64,000 nt of DNA from Limnothrix sp. FACHB-406. Lineage in GTDB: Bacteria > Cyanobacteriota > Cyanobacteriia > CACIAM-69d. Every line of letters starts with the position of its first letter. Position 1 is the stretch's first letter. The stretch spans positions 1 through 64,000 of the forward strand of contig NZ_JACJSP010000012.1 in NCBI RefSeq assembly GCF_014698235.1. Direction: 5' to 3'. Below the pieces are notes generated by a model. That model worked only from the letters and a program-made list of their open reading frames with translations, was not told the DNA's origin and made no database searches. Made by a program: the position numbers and the translations under genes. Of this stretch, positions 1 through 8,204 are shown piece after piece.

Positions 1-696
1 TTGACACTTGCCTATGGCGAGTATTACCTGATCACCTCAACAGAAGTGCAACCCATTCAGTCCGAAAACCAAGGGCGGGTGGTTGCCTTAGATCCCGGTG
101 TCCGCACATTCATGACCTTCTTTGCTGAGTCATCCTATGGATGGATTGGCAATGACTCGAACTTGCTGATTCAAAAGCTGTGCTTCAAGCTGGATCGCCT
201 GATTTCCAAAATCACCAAGGCTAAGTCAGCCCAGAAGCGCCGCTTCAAGAAAGCCGCCGATCGCCTACGTTCTAAGGTGCAACACCTGGTGAAAGAACTT
301 CACCACAAAACCGCACGGTTTCTGACTGAAAACTTTGATGTGATCTTACTGCCCAGTTTTGAATCATCTCAAATGGTGAGCAAATCACGTCGAAAGATTA
401 AGTCGAAAACCGTGCGGCAGATGTTGACCCTATCGCATTACCAGTTCAAGAAACATCTGGAATGGAAAGCTTGGGAGTTGGGCAAGATTGCCTTGACCGA
501 CATCAACGAAGCCTACACGTCCAAAACCGTTTCATGGACAGGTGAAATCGTCAAGATTGGCGGCTCTCGGATCATCAAGTCGAAAGTTGATGGGCGGTCA
601 ATGAATCGGGATCTCAATGGTGCTCGTGGGATTTTCCTGCGGGCATTGGTTGATACGCCTTGGTTGAGAGACCATCTCAACTTATGCATTTGTTAG
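1..696 (+). CDS. tnpB: TnpB-family RNA-guided nuclease / IS200-IS605 accessory protein, 5'-truncated by window edge
   Basis: TnpB proteins are transposon-encoded RNA-guided nucleases with a split RuvC site. All three RuvC motifs can be seen: the Asp of VALDPGVRTF (about residue 31), the Glu of LLPSFESSQ (about 120) and the Asp of NRDLNGARG near the end. The frame is open to base 1, so the true start probably lies outside the window. The stretch between SKTVSW and NRDLNGARG, which usually carries a CxxC...CxxC zinc ribbon, has no cysteine here, as in some divergent cyanobacterial relatives. No TnpA is visible. The guide RNA of such elements normally overlaps the 3' end of tnpB, but I cannot delimit it. 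Confidence 0.85.
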   Translation: MTLAYGEYYLITSTEVQPIQSENQGRVVALDPGVRTFMTFFAESSYGWIGNDSNLLIQKLCFKLDRLISKITKAKSAQKRRFKKAADRLRSKVQHLVKELHHKTARFLTENFDVILLPSFESSQMVSKSRRKIKSKTVRQMLTLSHYQFKKHLEWKAWELGKIALTDINEAYTSKTVSWTGEIVKIGGSRIIKSKVDGRSMNRDLNGARGIFLRALVDTPWLRDHLNLCIC

Positions 697-733
697 CATC
701 CGTTAGCAAAAAAGTATCGGTCGCAATTCACAG

Positions 734-754
734 TTTTTAGTTTTTAGTTTTTAG
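734..754. repeat. three tandem copies of the heptamer TTTTTAG
   Basis: TTTTTAG is repeated at 734-740, 741-747 and 748-754, between the tnpB stop and the gcvH ribosome-binding site. It is a short heptamer tandem repeat of the kind common in cyanobacterial intergenic DNA. Confidence 0.8.
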
Positions 755-783
755 TTCCAACAATCCCAAGGAATGGCAAAGCA

Positions 784-1176
784 ATGGCTAACCACTTTCC
801 CCATGATTTGAGATATAGCGACTCCCATGAGTATGTCCGGGTTGAAGGCGACGAGGCCACGATGGGGATCACGGATTTTGCAGCCGACCAACTGGGCGAT
901 GTGGTGTTTGTGGAACTGCCATCCGTAGGACAAAGGGTTGAGGCCGGTGACTCGGTGGGGTCGATCGAGTCCGTGAAGGCCGTCAGCGAGCTATATGCCA
1001 TGGTGTCCGGGGAAGTGGTGGCAACCAATAACGAGATGGATAGTTCTCCAGAGTTGGTGAATGAGGATCCCTATGGGGATGGATGGCTGGTGAAAATTCG
1101 GATGAGCAATCCGCAGGAACTGGATCGAGCAATGACGGCGGATACCTACTCCAGATTGGTATCTGGGCAAGAGTAG
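784..1176 (+). CDS. gcvH: glycine cleavage system H protein
   Basis: The H protein carries the lipoyl arm that shuttles the aminomethyl group between the P, T and L proteins of the glycine cleavage complex, important in photorespiration. At 130 residues it has the normal length. The lipoylation site is Lys65 in the ESVKAVSE motif. The N-terminal HEYVR and the GITDFAADQLGD segment are typical. AAGGA at 768-772 precedes the ATG. It stands alone here: gcvP and gcvT are not in the window. It converges on the flavoprotein gene, with only 19 bases between the stops. Confidence 0.96.
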   Translation: MANHFPHDLRYSDSHEYVRVEGDEATMGITDFAADQLGDVVFVELPSVGQRVEAGDSVGSIESVKAVSELYAMVSGEVVATNNEMDSSPELVNEDPYGDGWLVKIRMSNPQELDRAMTADTYSRLVSGQE

Positions 1177-1195
1177 GGGCCGTTACGAGGACTCG

Positions 1196-2494
1196 TTACT
1201 GGCGGGAGCGAGCGGCGATCAGGGCCTGTTGAGCGGTGCGCCGCAGCAGGTCGATCGCCGGGGACTCGGTGGCGGGCAGGTGGGCCAGATCGGCAATGGT
1301 TCCCGATCGGGCAATCAGGGCGGCGACGGTGCTGATCGCTTCGATCGCCCCCGCCGCGAGTAACAGCGCCCCTTGCAATTGGCCCTGGCGATCGTGCTGG
1401 ATTTGGCAACGACCGGCCGCTAGGGCCAAGGCCGCGCTGCGCAGTTCTGGCCCTTCGCCACCGCCCACCACCGCCAAGGGCAGCGGCCCCCGCACGGCCC
1501 AAGGCTGCTGTTCATAGCGGATGCAATGGGGGCGTTGGATTGGGGTTTGCAGGCTGTTACGGATGATCAATTGGGCTTCGGTGGCGGCGATCGCCCCAAT
1601 CGGGTGGCCTCCCAGCAGGGCCCCGCAGCCATATAGTTCTGGCGCGAGGGGCAATTGCAACCGGTCATTGGCGGGCCAATCGCCAATCCCGATCGCCCGG
1701 GAACAAAGCCGCTCAAACCCCTTGGGCAAGAGAGCTTGATAGTTACCGTCCGTGAGCAAGCAATCCACTTCCCGGGCCCGATCGCCAACTTGAATCCAGG
1801 TTTGTCCCTCCAACACTTTGCACTGTTGGGGGGCAGCCCGCAAAATCACCTCGATCGCCTGGGCTTCCAGTTCCGCTTGCAACCATTCGGCCGCGGCCAC
1901 CGGTAACCCTCCCAAGACCCGATCGCCCGCCGCCGCCAAGGTCACTTGGGCCCCCAATCCCCGGAGTACCTGGGCCAGTTCGATCGCCATGGGACTGTCG
2001 GCGGTGACCAACCAGCGCTCGCCGGGCCGCACCCCCCGATGGGCCAATTGGGCGATCGTGTCCGGAGTGTAGGCCGTCACGGGGGCCTGCTCTGTCCACA
2101 GGGGCACGGTCGATCGGCCCGGCAACGCCAACAGACAACGCCGCCCCGCCAACAGGCGATCGCCCAATTGCACCCGCCACTGGTTCCGGTGTCGCATCAG
2201 TAACCCATCGCCCACCAGGCAGTCCACCCCACCCGCCGCCAAGGCAGCCCGTTGATCGCCCCAGAGGCGATCGTGCCATTGGGCCTGGCGTTGCAGCGAT
2301 CGCCAATCAATCGTCCCGGCCGCCAGGGCCGCCCCTTGACTCACCAGCAACTCAGCCCAAGGGCGCGTTTCCGGTTCCAACGGCTCAATCAGCGCCACCC
2401 GCAACCCCGATCGGGTCGCCTGTTGGGCCGCCAGCCGTCCGGCCGCGGTTCCGCCCAAAATGATCCAATCGTGTTGTTCGTAGCAGGCTGCCAT
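1196..2494 (-). CDS. degenerate pyridine-nucleotide disulfide oxidoreductase-like flavoprotein lacking the redox disulfide
   Basis: The 432-residue protein has the layout of class I flavoprotein disulfide reductases (mercuric reductase/lipoamide dehydrogenase type): an N-terminal FAD loop GGTAAG (residues 14-19), a second Rossmann region near 160-195, and a C-terminal dimerisation-like part with an HLPATES segment recalling the family HPTxSE motif. The redox-active CxxxxC that normally follows the FAD loop is absent, and the glycines of the second nucleotide loop are lost (ADSPMAIE). Disulfide reductase activity is therefore unlikely. FAD binding may persist. Its true substrate is unknown. 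Confidence 0.7.
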   Translation of the reverse strand: MAACYEQHDWIILGGTAAGRLAAQQATRSGLRVALIEPLEPETRPWAELLVSQGAALAAGTIDWRSLQRQAQWHDRLWGDQRAALAAGGVDCLVGDGLLMRHRNQWRVQLGDRLLAGRRCLLALPGRSTVPLWTEQAPVTAYTPDTIAQLAHRGVRPGERWLVTADSPMAIELAQVLRGLGAQVTLAAAGDRVLGGLPVAAAEWLQAELEAQAIEVILRAAPQQCKVLEGQTWIQVGDRAREVDCLLTDGNYQALLPKGFERLCSRAIGIGDWPANDRLQLPLAPELYGCGALLGGHPIGAIAATEAQLIIRNSLQTPIQRPHCIRYEQQPWAVRGPLPLAVVGGGEGPELRSAALALAAGRCQIQHDRQGQLQGALLLAAGAIEAISTVAALIARSGTIADLAHLPATESPAIDLLRRTAQQALIAARSRQ

Positions 2495-2837
2495 AGGGGG
2501 TTAAGGAACGACTGTGCCAAGGACGTGGGCCGATGATGATGTCAAGGATGCAAAAGGATGCGATCGCCCAGGATGATGCATTCAAAACTTGTTTGAGCTT
2601 TTGTCTGGGCTTTTATTTGGGCTTTTGTCTGGGCTTTTATTTGGGCTACTGACTACGCTACCAATTGAGCGACTGACTAAGCTACCGATGATTTGCTCAG
2701 GGATTCGCCAACAATGGGATGCGCATCATAGGCTATATGAGAACACATCCTTAGCCTTTTTTTGGCGGCTCCCGACTGTCTAATTTTCCCATCTATCTAT
2801 TTCCATTCAATCTCAGCAAAGACTTTGGAGAGGTTTC
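2495..2837. other. intergenic region with tandem repeat and likely promoter of the downstream gene
   Basis: This 343-base stretch separates two divergent genes. It contains the 24-base tandem duplication at 2597-2644, followed by further GCTAC/GACTGACTA-type short repeats to about 2690. I see no convincing coding frame: the repetitive Leu-Gly-rich frame through it is just a reading of the repeat. No clear promoter boxes were recognised. Confidence 0.5.
2597..2644. repeat. perfect 24-base tandem duplication
   Basis: The 24-mer beginning GCTTTTGTCTGGGC occurs at 2597-2620 and again at 2621-2644 with no mismatch. Each unit is itself built of two half-units, GCTTTTGTCTGG and GCTTTTATTTGG. Confidence 0.9.
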
Positions 2838-3500
2838 ATGCCCTGGAAATCTGCCCCCTACGAATCAGTTCGGAAAGCCATGAATCCCGGCGATATTGTT
2901 GCGTTTTCGAGCAATGTGGGATTTTCATCGCTGATTAAGATGGCCACGCGATCGAACATCACCCACATTGGCATTGTTTTTCAAACCAAACTCTTTATCT
3001 ATGGAGAGGCCCAAGAGGGATTCTTTAATCAGGTGATGGAGTCCACCGTGGCCAGCGGGACGAGGGCCGGGGTAATTGCCAATCGGTTGAGCGATCGGGT
3101 GAAGTTTTATCCAGGAGATATGTGGTGGTTGCCCCTCAGACAGGACGTGCGCGATCGCATGGATTTGCGAGCTTTTTATAATTTTCTGCTCCATCATGAG
3201 CACCGTTCCTATGACATTGCCCAGGCAATTCGCTCCGCCTTTGATTTGCCCAGCAATTTACCGATTCCTGGGAAATTAACCCGTAATGCGGAAGATTTTT
3301 CACGGTTCTTCTGTTCAGAATTGGCGGCGGCGGCCCTGGAAGCCAGCGGGGCGATCGGGTCGATTAATGCTTCGGAAGTGACCCCGATCGACCTTTGTAT
3401 GTTCTCAATCTACGAAGATGATTATTATCAGTTGAAGGGGCAAAAGAAACTGATCAGTGGCTATAACACCCTGAATCCTAATGGTTGGGGACAGGAGTAA
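2838..3500 (+). CDS. permuted papain-like cysteine peptidase/amidase (YiiX/YebB-like fold)
   Basis: In circularly permuted NlpC/P60-type proteins the catalytic His precedes the Cys. This 220-residue protein shows that order: His43 in THIGIVF, an acidic residue (Glu68) in VMEST, and Cys159 in FFCSEL, with GDIVAFSS near the N-terminus typical of the family. It has no signal peptide and no membrane span, so it is probably cytosolic. Relatives are lipid- or peptide-bond hydrolases. The substrate here is unknown. The ATG at 2838 is preceded by GGAGAGG. No obvious operon partner. Confidence 0.72.
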   Translation: MPWKSAPYESVRKAMNPGDIVAFSSNVGFSSLIKMATRSNITHIGIVFQTKLFIYGEAQEGFFNQVMESTVASGTRAGVIANRLSDRVKFYPGDMWWLPLRQDVRDRMDLRAFYNFLLHHEHRSYDIAQAIRSAFDLPSNLPIPGKLTRNAEDFSRFFCSELAAAALEASGAIGSINASEVTPIDLCMFSIYEDDYYQLKGQKKLISGYNTLNPNGWGQE

Positions 3501-3589
3501 GGTAATTTACGCTCGTAATTTACTCGTGTCTCCCTGTTCGACTGGCTGCACCTGAGTTGGCGCGAGCGTATTACTCGATCGCGCAATAC

Positions 3590-4033
3590 TTAGGCAGCCG
3601 AATCGCTGCTTGATCGCCCGTTGAACAGTTCCAACACCTCGCGGCAGTAATGCTTAATTCGATCGGCCGGTTCGGCGCGGGGTTGGCTGTCGCCCTCAAA
3701 CTGCCAGGCCTCGATCGTGGAGAAGCGCCACTGTTGCCCCCGATGGTCGTAGCCCGCCACCTCCACACCGATCGCCCGTTGGGTGTCTTCCACCGGATCC
3801 GCAAAAAAGCGCACTTGCACCAGCAAACTGCGGCAGGCACAGGCGCGGCTGTAGCCCGGGAAGTGAAACCCAATGTCGATCGAGTCTGGATCAACGGTGG
3901 CGCGGGTTTCTGCATCATTGAGCCAAGGTTTCAGATCCACGCGCACATCGGGAAAAGCGATGCGAAACAAATTCACCGCAGCCGCGATTTGGCTGGCTAG
4001 GGCGATCGAGTGGGCACGTTCGGCGGCGTTCAC
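3590..4033 (-). CDS. conserved hypothetical protein
   Basis: A 147-residue, soluble-looking protein with no membrane segment and a CACRS segment in its middle. I do not recognise a family. It reads as a compact alpha/beta protein starting with an amphipathic helix (AERAHSIALASQIAAAVNLF). The GTG start is supported by a strong GGAGG upstream on the minus strand. The gene diverges from the SUI1-like gene at 4191. Coding use is typical of the surrounding genes, which supports it being real. Confidence 0.65.
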   Translation of the reverse strand: MNAAERAHSIALASQIAAAVNLFRIAFPDVRVDLKPWLNDAETRATVDPDSIDIGFHFPGYSRACACRSLLVQVRFFADPVEDTQRAIGVEVAGYDHRGQQWRFSTIEAWQFEGDSQPRAEPADRIKHYCREVLELFNGRSSSDSAA

Positions 4034-4190
4034 GCAACTCCTCCGGGCGAAACGGGCGATCGGCCTGCGGGCCAGGGCCGGCGGCGGGGCAATGGCGCTA
4101 AACCCCGACTCAGGGCCATGAAACCCGCATGGATTAACGTCGTTTCATCATAATGTACGAATCCCAACTGCAAAGGAATGGTTGCTACCA

Positions 4191-4550
4191 ATGCCGAGTC
4201 CTCGCCGTGCTGCTGACGATCGCCCCGATCGCCGTGTGGTCTATTCGGAATTTGGCGATGCGGTTAATCCAGACGCGATCGCTCGGGCGGTTCCTGACCT
4301 GCCGCCCAATCAACAAAACCTGAAAGTGCAACTGTCCCGCAAAGGCCGCGGCGGCAAAACCGTCACGGTCATCAGTGGTTTTCAGCACAAGCCCGAGACG
4401 CTACAAGCCCTGCTGAAAACCCTGAAAAACCGCTGTGGAACCGGCGGCACAGTCAAGGACAACAATTTGGAAATTCAAGGAGATTATGCCGATCGGCTGG
4501 TGGCGTTGCTGGTGGAACAGGGCTATAAAGCCAAGCGCAGTGGTGGATAA
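4191..4550 (+). CDS. eIF1/SUI1-family translation factor (YciH-like)
   Basis: A SUI1-fold protein of 119 residues from the ATG at 4191, which follows an AAAGGA at 4172-4177. The C-terminal half carries the SUI1 signature: KVQLSRKGRGGKTVTVI, a KTLKNRCGTGGTVKD loop and a terminal EIQGDYADRL. Bacterial members resemble eukaryotic eIF1, and the E. coli homologue YciH affects initiation fidelity on the 30S subunit. An upstream in-frame TTG at 4182 would add three residues but has poorer spacing. It is followed directly by a 14-base tandem array. Confidence 0.88.
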   Translation: MPSPRRAADDRPDRRVVYSEFGDAVNPDAIARAVPDLPPNQQNLKVQLSRKGRGGKTVTVISGFQHKPETLQALLKTLKNRCGTGGTVKDNNLEIQGDYADRLVALLVEQGYKAKRSGG

Positions 4551-4692
4551 ATTGGCTTGAATTGATTGCTTGAATCAATCGGCTTGAATCAATCAACTTG
4601 GATTAATCAACTTGGATTAATTGACCGGAGTAAATCAATCGGCTTGAATTAATCGGCCTGAATTAATTGGCTTGAATTAATCGGCTTGAATC
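4551..4692. repeat. degenerate 14-base tandem array, about ten units
   Basis: Starting immediately after the stop codon, units of the form ATCGGCTTGAATTA (variants ATTGGCTTGAATTA, ATCAACTTGGATTA, ATCGGCCTGAATTA) follow one another to about 4692, with one slightly longer unit near 4634-4651. The array is AT-rich compared with its surroundings. It lies between the SUI1-like gene and the HAD phosphatase gene. Confidence 0.85.
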
Positions 4693-4725
4693 ATACGCCC
4701 TTTCCCTTCGCCCCTCGCCCTTGCC

Positions 4726-5442
4726 ATGTTGTCCGCTGATTCGTTGCCCAATTCCTTCGGCTTGCTATTCGATTTGGATGGCACTTTAACTGAAACCAAT
4801 CCCTTGCATTACCGAGCTTGGGAACTGGTTTTGGCGGAAGTGGGCTATGACCTCACGCCCACGATTTATGAACAGGTCATCAGTGGCCGAACCAATGCCC
4901 AAATTGTGGTGGATTTGTTGCCCAGCTATTCCGTGGCGGAGGGAGCAGCCCTGAGCGATCGCAAGGAAGCGCTGTTTCGGCAGTTGGCCCCCGACTTGGA
5001 ACCGGTGCTGGGGTTGCCTTTGCTGCTGAAAGCCCTGGAGCCTTGCCATCTGCCGATGGCGGTGGTGACCAATGCGCCCAAGGACAATGCGATCCACATG
5101 CTGACAGCCTTGGGGCTGCGGGAACGGTTCGCAACGGTGGTGCTGGCGGAGGAAGCGCCCCCCGGCAAACCGGATCCCGCACCCTACCGGTTGGGGTTGG
5201 AACGGTTGAACCTGGCTGCCAGTGGGGCGATCGCCTTTGAGGATTCACCCCCCGGAGTGCGATCGGCGGTGGCGGCGGGGATTTTCACCGTGGGTCTGAG
5301 CACCACCCACGCGCCCGAGGAACTGACCCAAGCCGGGGCCTCGTTGGTGATTGAAAACTTTACCGATCGACGGCTTTGGCAACTGTTGCGATCGCGCTTG
5401 GGAGATGAGGCGATCCCGCTTTCGGCTGCATCCACCGTTTAA
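4726..5442 (+). CDS. HAD-superfamily phosphatase / phosphoglucomutase-like hydrolase
   Basis: A 238-residue haloacid dehalogenase protein of the beta-phosphoglucomutase/phosphatase subgroup. Motif I is FDLDGT with nucleophile Asp16 and acid/base Asp18. Motif II is VVTNAP (about 113-118), motif III is GKPDP (Lys148), and motif IV is FEDSPPG (Glu172, Asp173). A helical cap lies between residues 20 and 90. It is soluble, with an undetermined phosphomonoester or sugar phosphate substrate. Only 37 bases separate it from the HD-NDT fusion gene, so the two are probably cotranscribed, suggesting a shared nucleotide- or sugar-phosphate role. Confidence 0.88.
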   Translation: MLSADSLPNSFGLLFDLDGTLTETNPLHYRAWELVLAEVGYDLTPTIYEQVISGRTNAQIVVDLLPSYSVAEGAALSDRKEALFRQLAPDLEPVLGLPLLLKALEPCHLPMAVVTNAPKDNAIHMLTALGLRERFATVVLAEEAPPGKPDPAPYRLGLERLNLAASGAIAFEDSPPGVRSAVAAGIFTVGLSTTHAPEELTQAGASLVIENFTDRRLWQLLRSRLGDEAIPLSAASTV

Positions 5443-5479
5443 CCCCAATCTCCCTTACCGTTGCGCAACCCTCAGCCCT

Positions 5480-6532
5480 ATGGATCCTCAGCCGATCACT
5501 GAATTGGGAAGCCATCGCCCGATCGATTTCCCCAACGGTTTGCCCCAACTGGATTTGTTAGCGCGGGCCTTGGCCTTTGCGGCCACAAAGCATCGACACC
5601 AACGGCGCAAGGATCGAGCGCGATCGCCCTATATCAATCACCCGATCGCCCTGCTGCGGGTGCTGGTGCATGAGGCCCAAATTACGGATCCTCAAGTGTT
5701 GGCGGCGGCCCTGCTCCACGACACGATCGAGGACACAGACACCACCGCTGCCGAATTGGTCACCCACTTTGGCCCCGAAATTGCCGCCCTGGTGCAAGAG
5801 GTGACGGACGATAAGCGATTGCCCAAGGCCGAGCGCAAGCAGTTGCAAATTGACCATGCGCCCACCTTGAGCGATCGAGCCAAGTTGGTGAAATTGGCGG
5901 ACAAAATTTGCAATTTGCGAGATGTGGATCAGTCGCCCCCGGAGCGCTGGTCGATCGCCCGTCGCCAGGCCTATTTCGACTGGGCTGAACAGGTGGTGAC
6001 TGCCTTGGGGCCAATGCCGCCGGCCCTGATGGAACCGTTTCGCGCCATTTTGCAAACCGGCCGCGCCCATTTGGCCGCCCCAGCGGCCGATCGCCCCTTG
6101 CGGCTTTATTGGGCTGGGCCGCTGTTTTCCTTGGGAGAACGTTGGCTGAATCAAACCTTGGCCGAGGAACTGCAAACCTTGGGCTATCCAGTCTTTTTGC
6201 CCCAGGCGGCATGTGCGGGCCTCAGTGATCCGCAGGCGATTTTTGAACGCTGTCGATCGGGGCTGGATCAGGCAAACGCCGTGATTGCCGTGTTGGATGG
6301 GGCCGATGCGGACTCGGGAACCTGTTGGGAATGTGGCTATGCGTTTGCGCGTCAGTTACCGATCGTGGCGCTGCGCACGGATTTTCGCGGTTCTGGTGAT
6401 GCGGGCGGCTTCAACGCCATGCTGCTGGGAACGGCCCGATCAGTCATTGCGCTCACGGATCCGGCCGCCGACTTGCCCACGGTGCGATCGCGCTTGGTGG
6501 CGGCGGTTGAAGCCTTAGTGCCGCTGAATTAA
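5480..6532 (+). CDS. fusion of MESH1/SpoT-like HD phosphohydrolase with nucleoside 2-deoxyribosyltransferase-like domain
   Basis: Residues about 25-190 form a small RelA/SpoT-hydrolase-type HD domain: H38, HD at 80-81, ED at 84-85 in LLHDTIEDTDTT, and D141 in LADKICNLRD, as in MESH1, which hydrolyses ppGpp and NADPH phosphate groups. Residues about 207-350 match the nucleoside 2-deoxyribosyltransferase family: LYWAGPLFS, then DADSGTCWECGYA with the putative catalytic Glu284. The domains are joined by a short linker (about 190-206). The frame is open upstream to 5351, but the ATG at 5480 is the natural start because it avoids overlapping the HAD gene. It likely forms an operon with that gene. 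The joint substrate is not known. Confidence 0.82.
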   Translation: MDPQPITELGSHRPIDFPNGLPQLDLLARALAFAATKHRHQRRKDRARSPYINHPIALLRVLVHEAQITDPQVLAAALLHDTIEDTDTTAAELVTHFGPEIAALVQEVTDDKRLPKAERKQLQIDHAPTLSDRAKLVKLADKICNLRDVDQSPPERWSIARRQAYFDWAEQVVTALGPMPPALMEPFRAILQTGRAHLAAPAADRPLRLYWAGPLFSLGERWLNQTLAEELQTLGYPVFLPQAACAGLSDPQAIFERCRSGLDQANAVIAVLDGADADSGTCWECGYAFARQLPIVALRTDFRGSGDAGGFNAMLLGTARSVIALTDPAADLPTVRSRLVAAVEALVPLN

Positions 6533-6540
6533 GGGTTGAT

Positions 6541-6936
6541 TTAACTGATCTGATCGATCAAGGCCGTGACGCGATCGCGAATTTCGTCGCGCACCCGCCG
6601 AAACACCTCGATCGGCTGGCCATCGGGATCGTCCAGTTGCCAATCCTCAAACCGTTCCCGCAGCACCCAGGCTTCCGGCAAATTCACCCCGCAGCCACAG
6701 AGGGAAATCACGCCGTCGAAGTCTTCGGGGGCAAATTCGGCCAGGGCGTTGGAGGTTTGGTCGCTGATCTCAATTCCCGCTTCCGCCATCACCGCGATCG
6801 CCGTGGGATGCACCCGGCTGGCTTCCAGACCGGAACTCACCACCCGAATTGTGCCCGCTCCCAGGGTTTTCGCCCAGCCTTCCGCCATCTGCGATCGGCA
6901 AGAATTGCGCCGACAAACAAACATCACCGATTTCAT
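6541..6936 (-). CDS. arsC: arsenate reductase of the low-molecular-weight phosphatase family
   Basis: Reduces arsenate to arsenite for export by the adjacent ACR3 pump. The P-loop has Cys8, Cys13 and Arg14 (VCRRNSCRS). The second cysteine cluster is LCGCGVNLPE near residue 80, and the phosphatase-type Asp lies in WQLDDPDG. At 131 residues the length matches cyanobacterial ArsC of this fold, which combine an LMW-PTPase scaffold with glutathione/glutaredoxin or thioredoxin reduction. A strong AGGAGG stands before the ATG. It is the last gene of the arsR-ACR3-arsC cluster and converges with the HD-NDT gene. Confidence 0.9.
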   Translation of the reverse strand: MKSVMFVCRRNSCRSQMAEGWAKTLGAGTIRVVSSGLEASRVHPTAIAVMAEAGIEISDQTSNALAEFAPEDFDGVISLCGCGVNLPEAWVLRERFEDWQLDDPDGQPIEVFRRVRDEIRDRVTALIDQIS

Positions 6937-7000
6937 AAAGTCCTCCTGTAGGGGCGCAACGCTTGCACCCTTGGCTTGCGCCCTTGGCCTGGGCAGAAAT

Positions 7001-8140
7001 CTAAAATCCGACGCAACGCGGATCGAGCAACGTGGCCTTTTCGGGCGATCGGGGGAACCAGTGGGCCGTGCGCCGACAGCATTCCACCAGCAACAACATC
7101 ACCGGCACTTCGATCAACACGCCCACCACCGTCGCCAGGGCCGCCCCCGAGTTCAAACCAAACAACATCACCGCCGTGGCGATCGCCACTTCAAAATGAT
7201 TGCTCGCACCGATTAAAGCCGCCGGGGCCGCATCTTCATAGACTAATTTCAGGGGTTTCGCTAAGGCATAGGTAATCCCAAAAATCGTCAGCGTTTGAAT
7301 CAGTAACGGCACGGCAATTAGGAAAATATGCAGCGGATTATTCACGATTAGCTCTCCCTTAAAGGCAAAGAGCAAAATCAGGGTTAATAACAATGCTGAA
7401 GTGGCGATCGGGCTGAGGTAGTGCAAAAATTTTTGCTCAAACCAATCAGCTCCCTTGTATTTAAAAATCCAGTGGCGTGTGTAGATTCCCGCTGCCAAGG
7501 GTAAGCCCACATAGATCAACACGGACAGGGCGATCGTGGCCCAAGGAACCGCCAAATCATTGGCCGCCAACAGCCACCGTCCCAAAGGCGCATAGAGCAG
7601 CAGCATGGTCAGCGAATTCACCGCCACCATCACCAAGGTGTGGCCCTGATTGCCATAGCAGAGATAGCCCCACATCAACACCATGGCCGTGCAGGGCGCA
7701 ATACCTAACAAAATTGCCCCGGCAATGTAGGAATCTGCTAGGGCGATGGATGTGCCACGCAATAGCTCGGAACCTTGGATCAGTGGGCGGAACCAATGGC
7801 CTAAAAATAGTTGAGCAATCGCGATCATCGTGAAGGGCTTAATCCCCCAATTCACCACCAGGGTCAGCAACACCGGCTTGGGCGATCGCATGGCCCGTTT
7901 AGCCTGGGTGAAATCGATTTTCACCATGATCGGATACATCATGAAAAACAGGCAGACCGCGATCGGGATTGACACCTGATGCACCGTCCAGGCATCCAGG
8001 GCGATCGCCACATCGGGAAACAACCGCCCCAACAGAATGCCGACCCCGATGCAGACCAGCACCCAAACGGTCAGATAGCGTTCAAAAAAACTGAGTTGGC
8101 CGCCCACATTCGGGGCCTTGGCACTGGGATTGATGGTCAT
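7001..8140 (-). CDS. acr3: ACR3-family arsenite efflux permease
   Basis: Inner-membrane arsenite antiporter with about ten transmembrane helices in 379 residues. Typical ACR3 signatures are [13 protein letters not shown], the conserved Cys in [12 protein letters not shown], and [13 protein letters not shown]. The open frame extends to 8209, but the ATG at 8140 is preceded by GAGGTG and begins the normal N-terminus. It lies between arsR (upstream) and arsC (64 bases downstream). A pair of identical 16-mers at 8205-8239 in its leader is a likely ArsR operator. Confidence 0.93.
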   Translation of the reverse strand: MTINPSAKAPNVGGQLSFFERYLTVWVLVCIGVGILLGRLFPDVAIALDAWTVHQVSIPIAVCLFFMMYPIMVKIDFTQAKRAMRSPKPVLLTLVVNWGIKPFTMIAIAQLFLGHWFRPLIQGSELLRGTSIALADSYIAGAILLGIAPCTAMVLMWGYLCYGNQGHTLVMVAVNSLTMLLLYAPLGRWLLAANDLAVPWATIALSVLIYVGLPLAAGIYTRHWIFKYKGADWFEQKFLHYLSPIATSALLLTLILLFAFKGELIVNNPLHIFLIAVPLLIQTLTIFGITYALAKPLKLVYEDAAPAALIGASNHFEVAIATAVMLFGLNSGAALATVVGVLIEVPVMLLLVECCRRTAHWFPRSPEKATLLDPRCVGF

Positions 8141-8204
8141 AACACCTCGCGATCGGGCAATGCGCACCGATTTCCCCCGATCGCCTCCATTGTGCCAGGA
8201 ATAG

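Noticed and set aside
1146-2306. Several long Gly/Arg/Pro-rich frames opposite the flavoprotein gene
   Set aside because: They are shadows of the GC-rich minus-strand gene, created by its codon bias.
2589-2783. Plus-strand open frame with repeated Leu-Leu-Phe-Gly
   Set aside because: It is only a reading of the 24-base tandem duplication, lacks a ribosome-binding site and shows no family resemblance.
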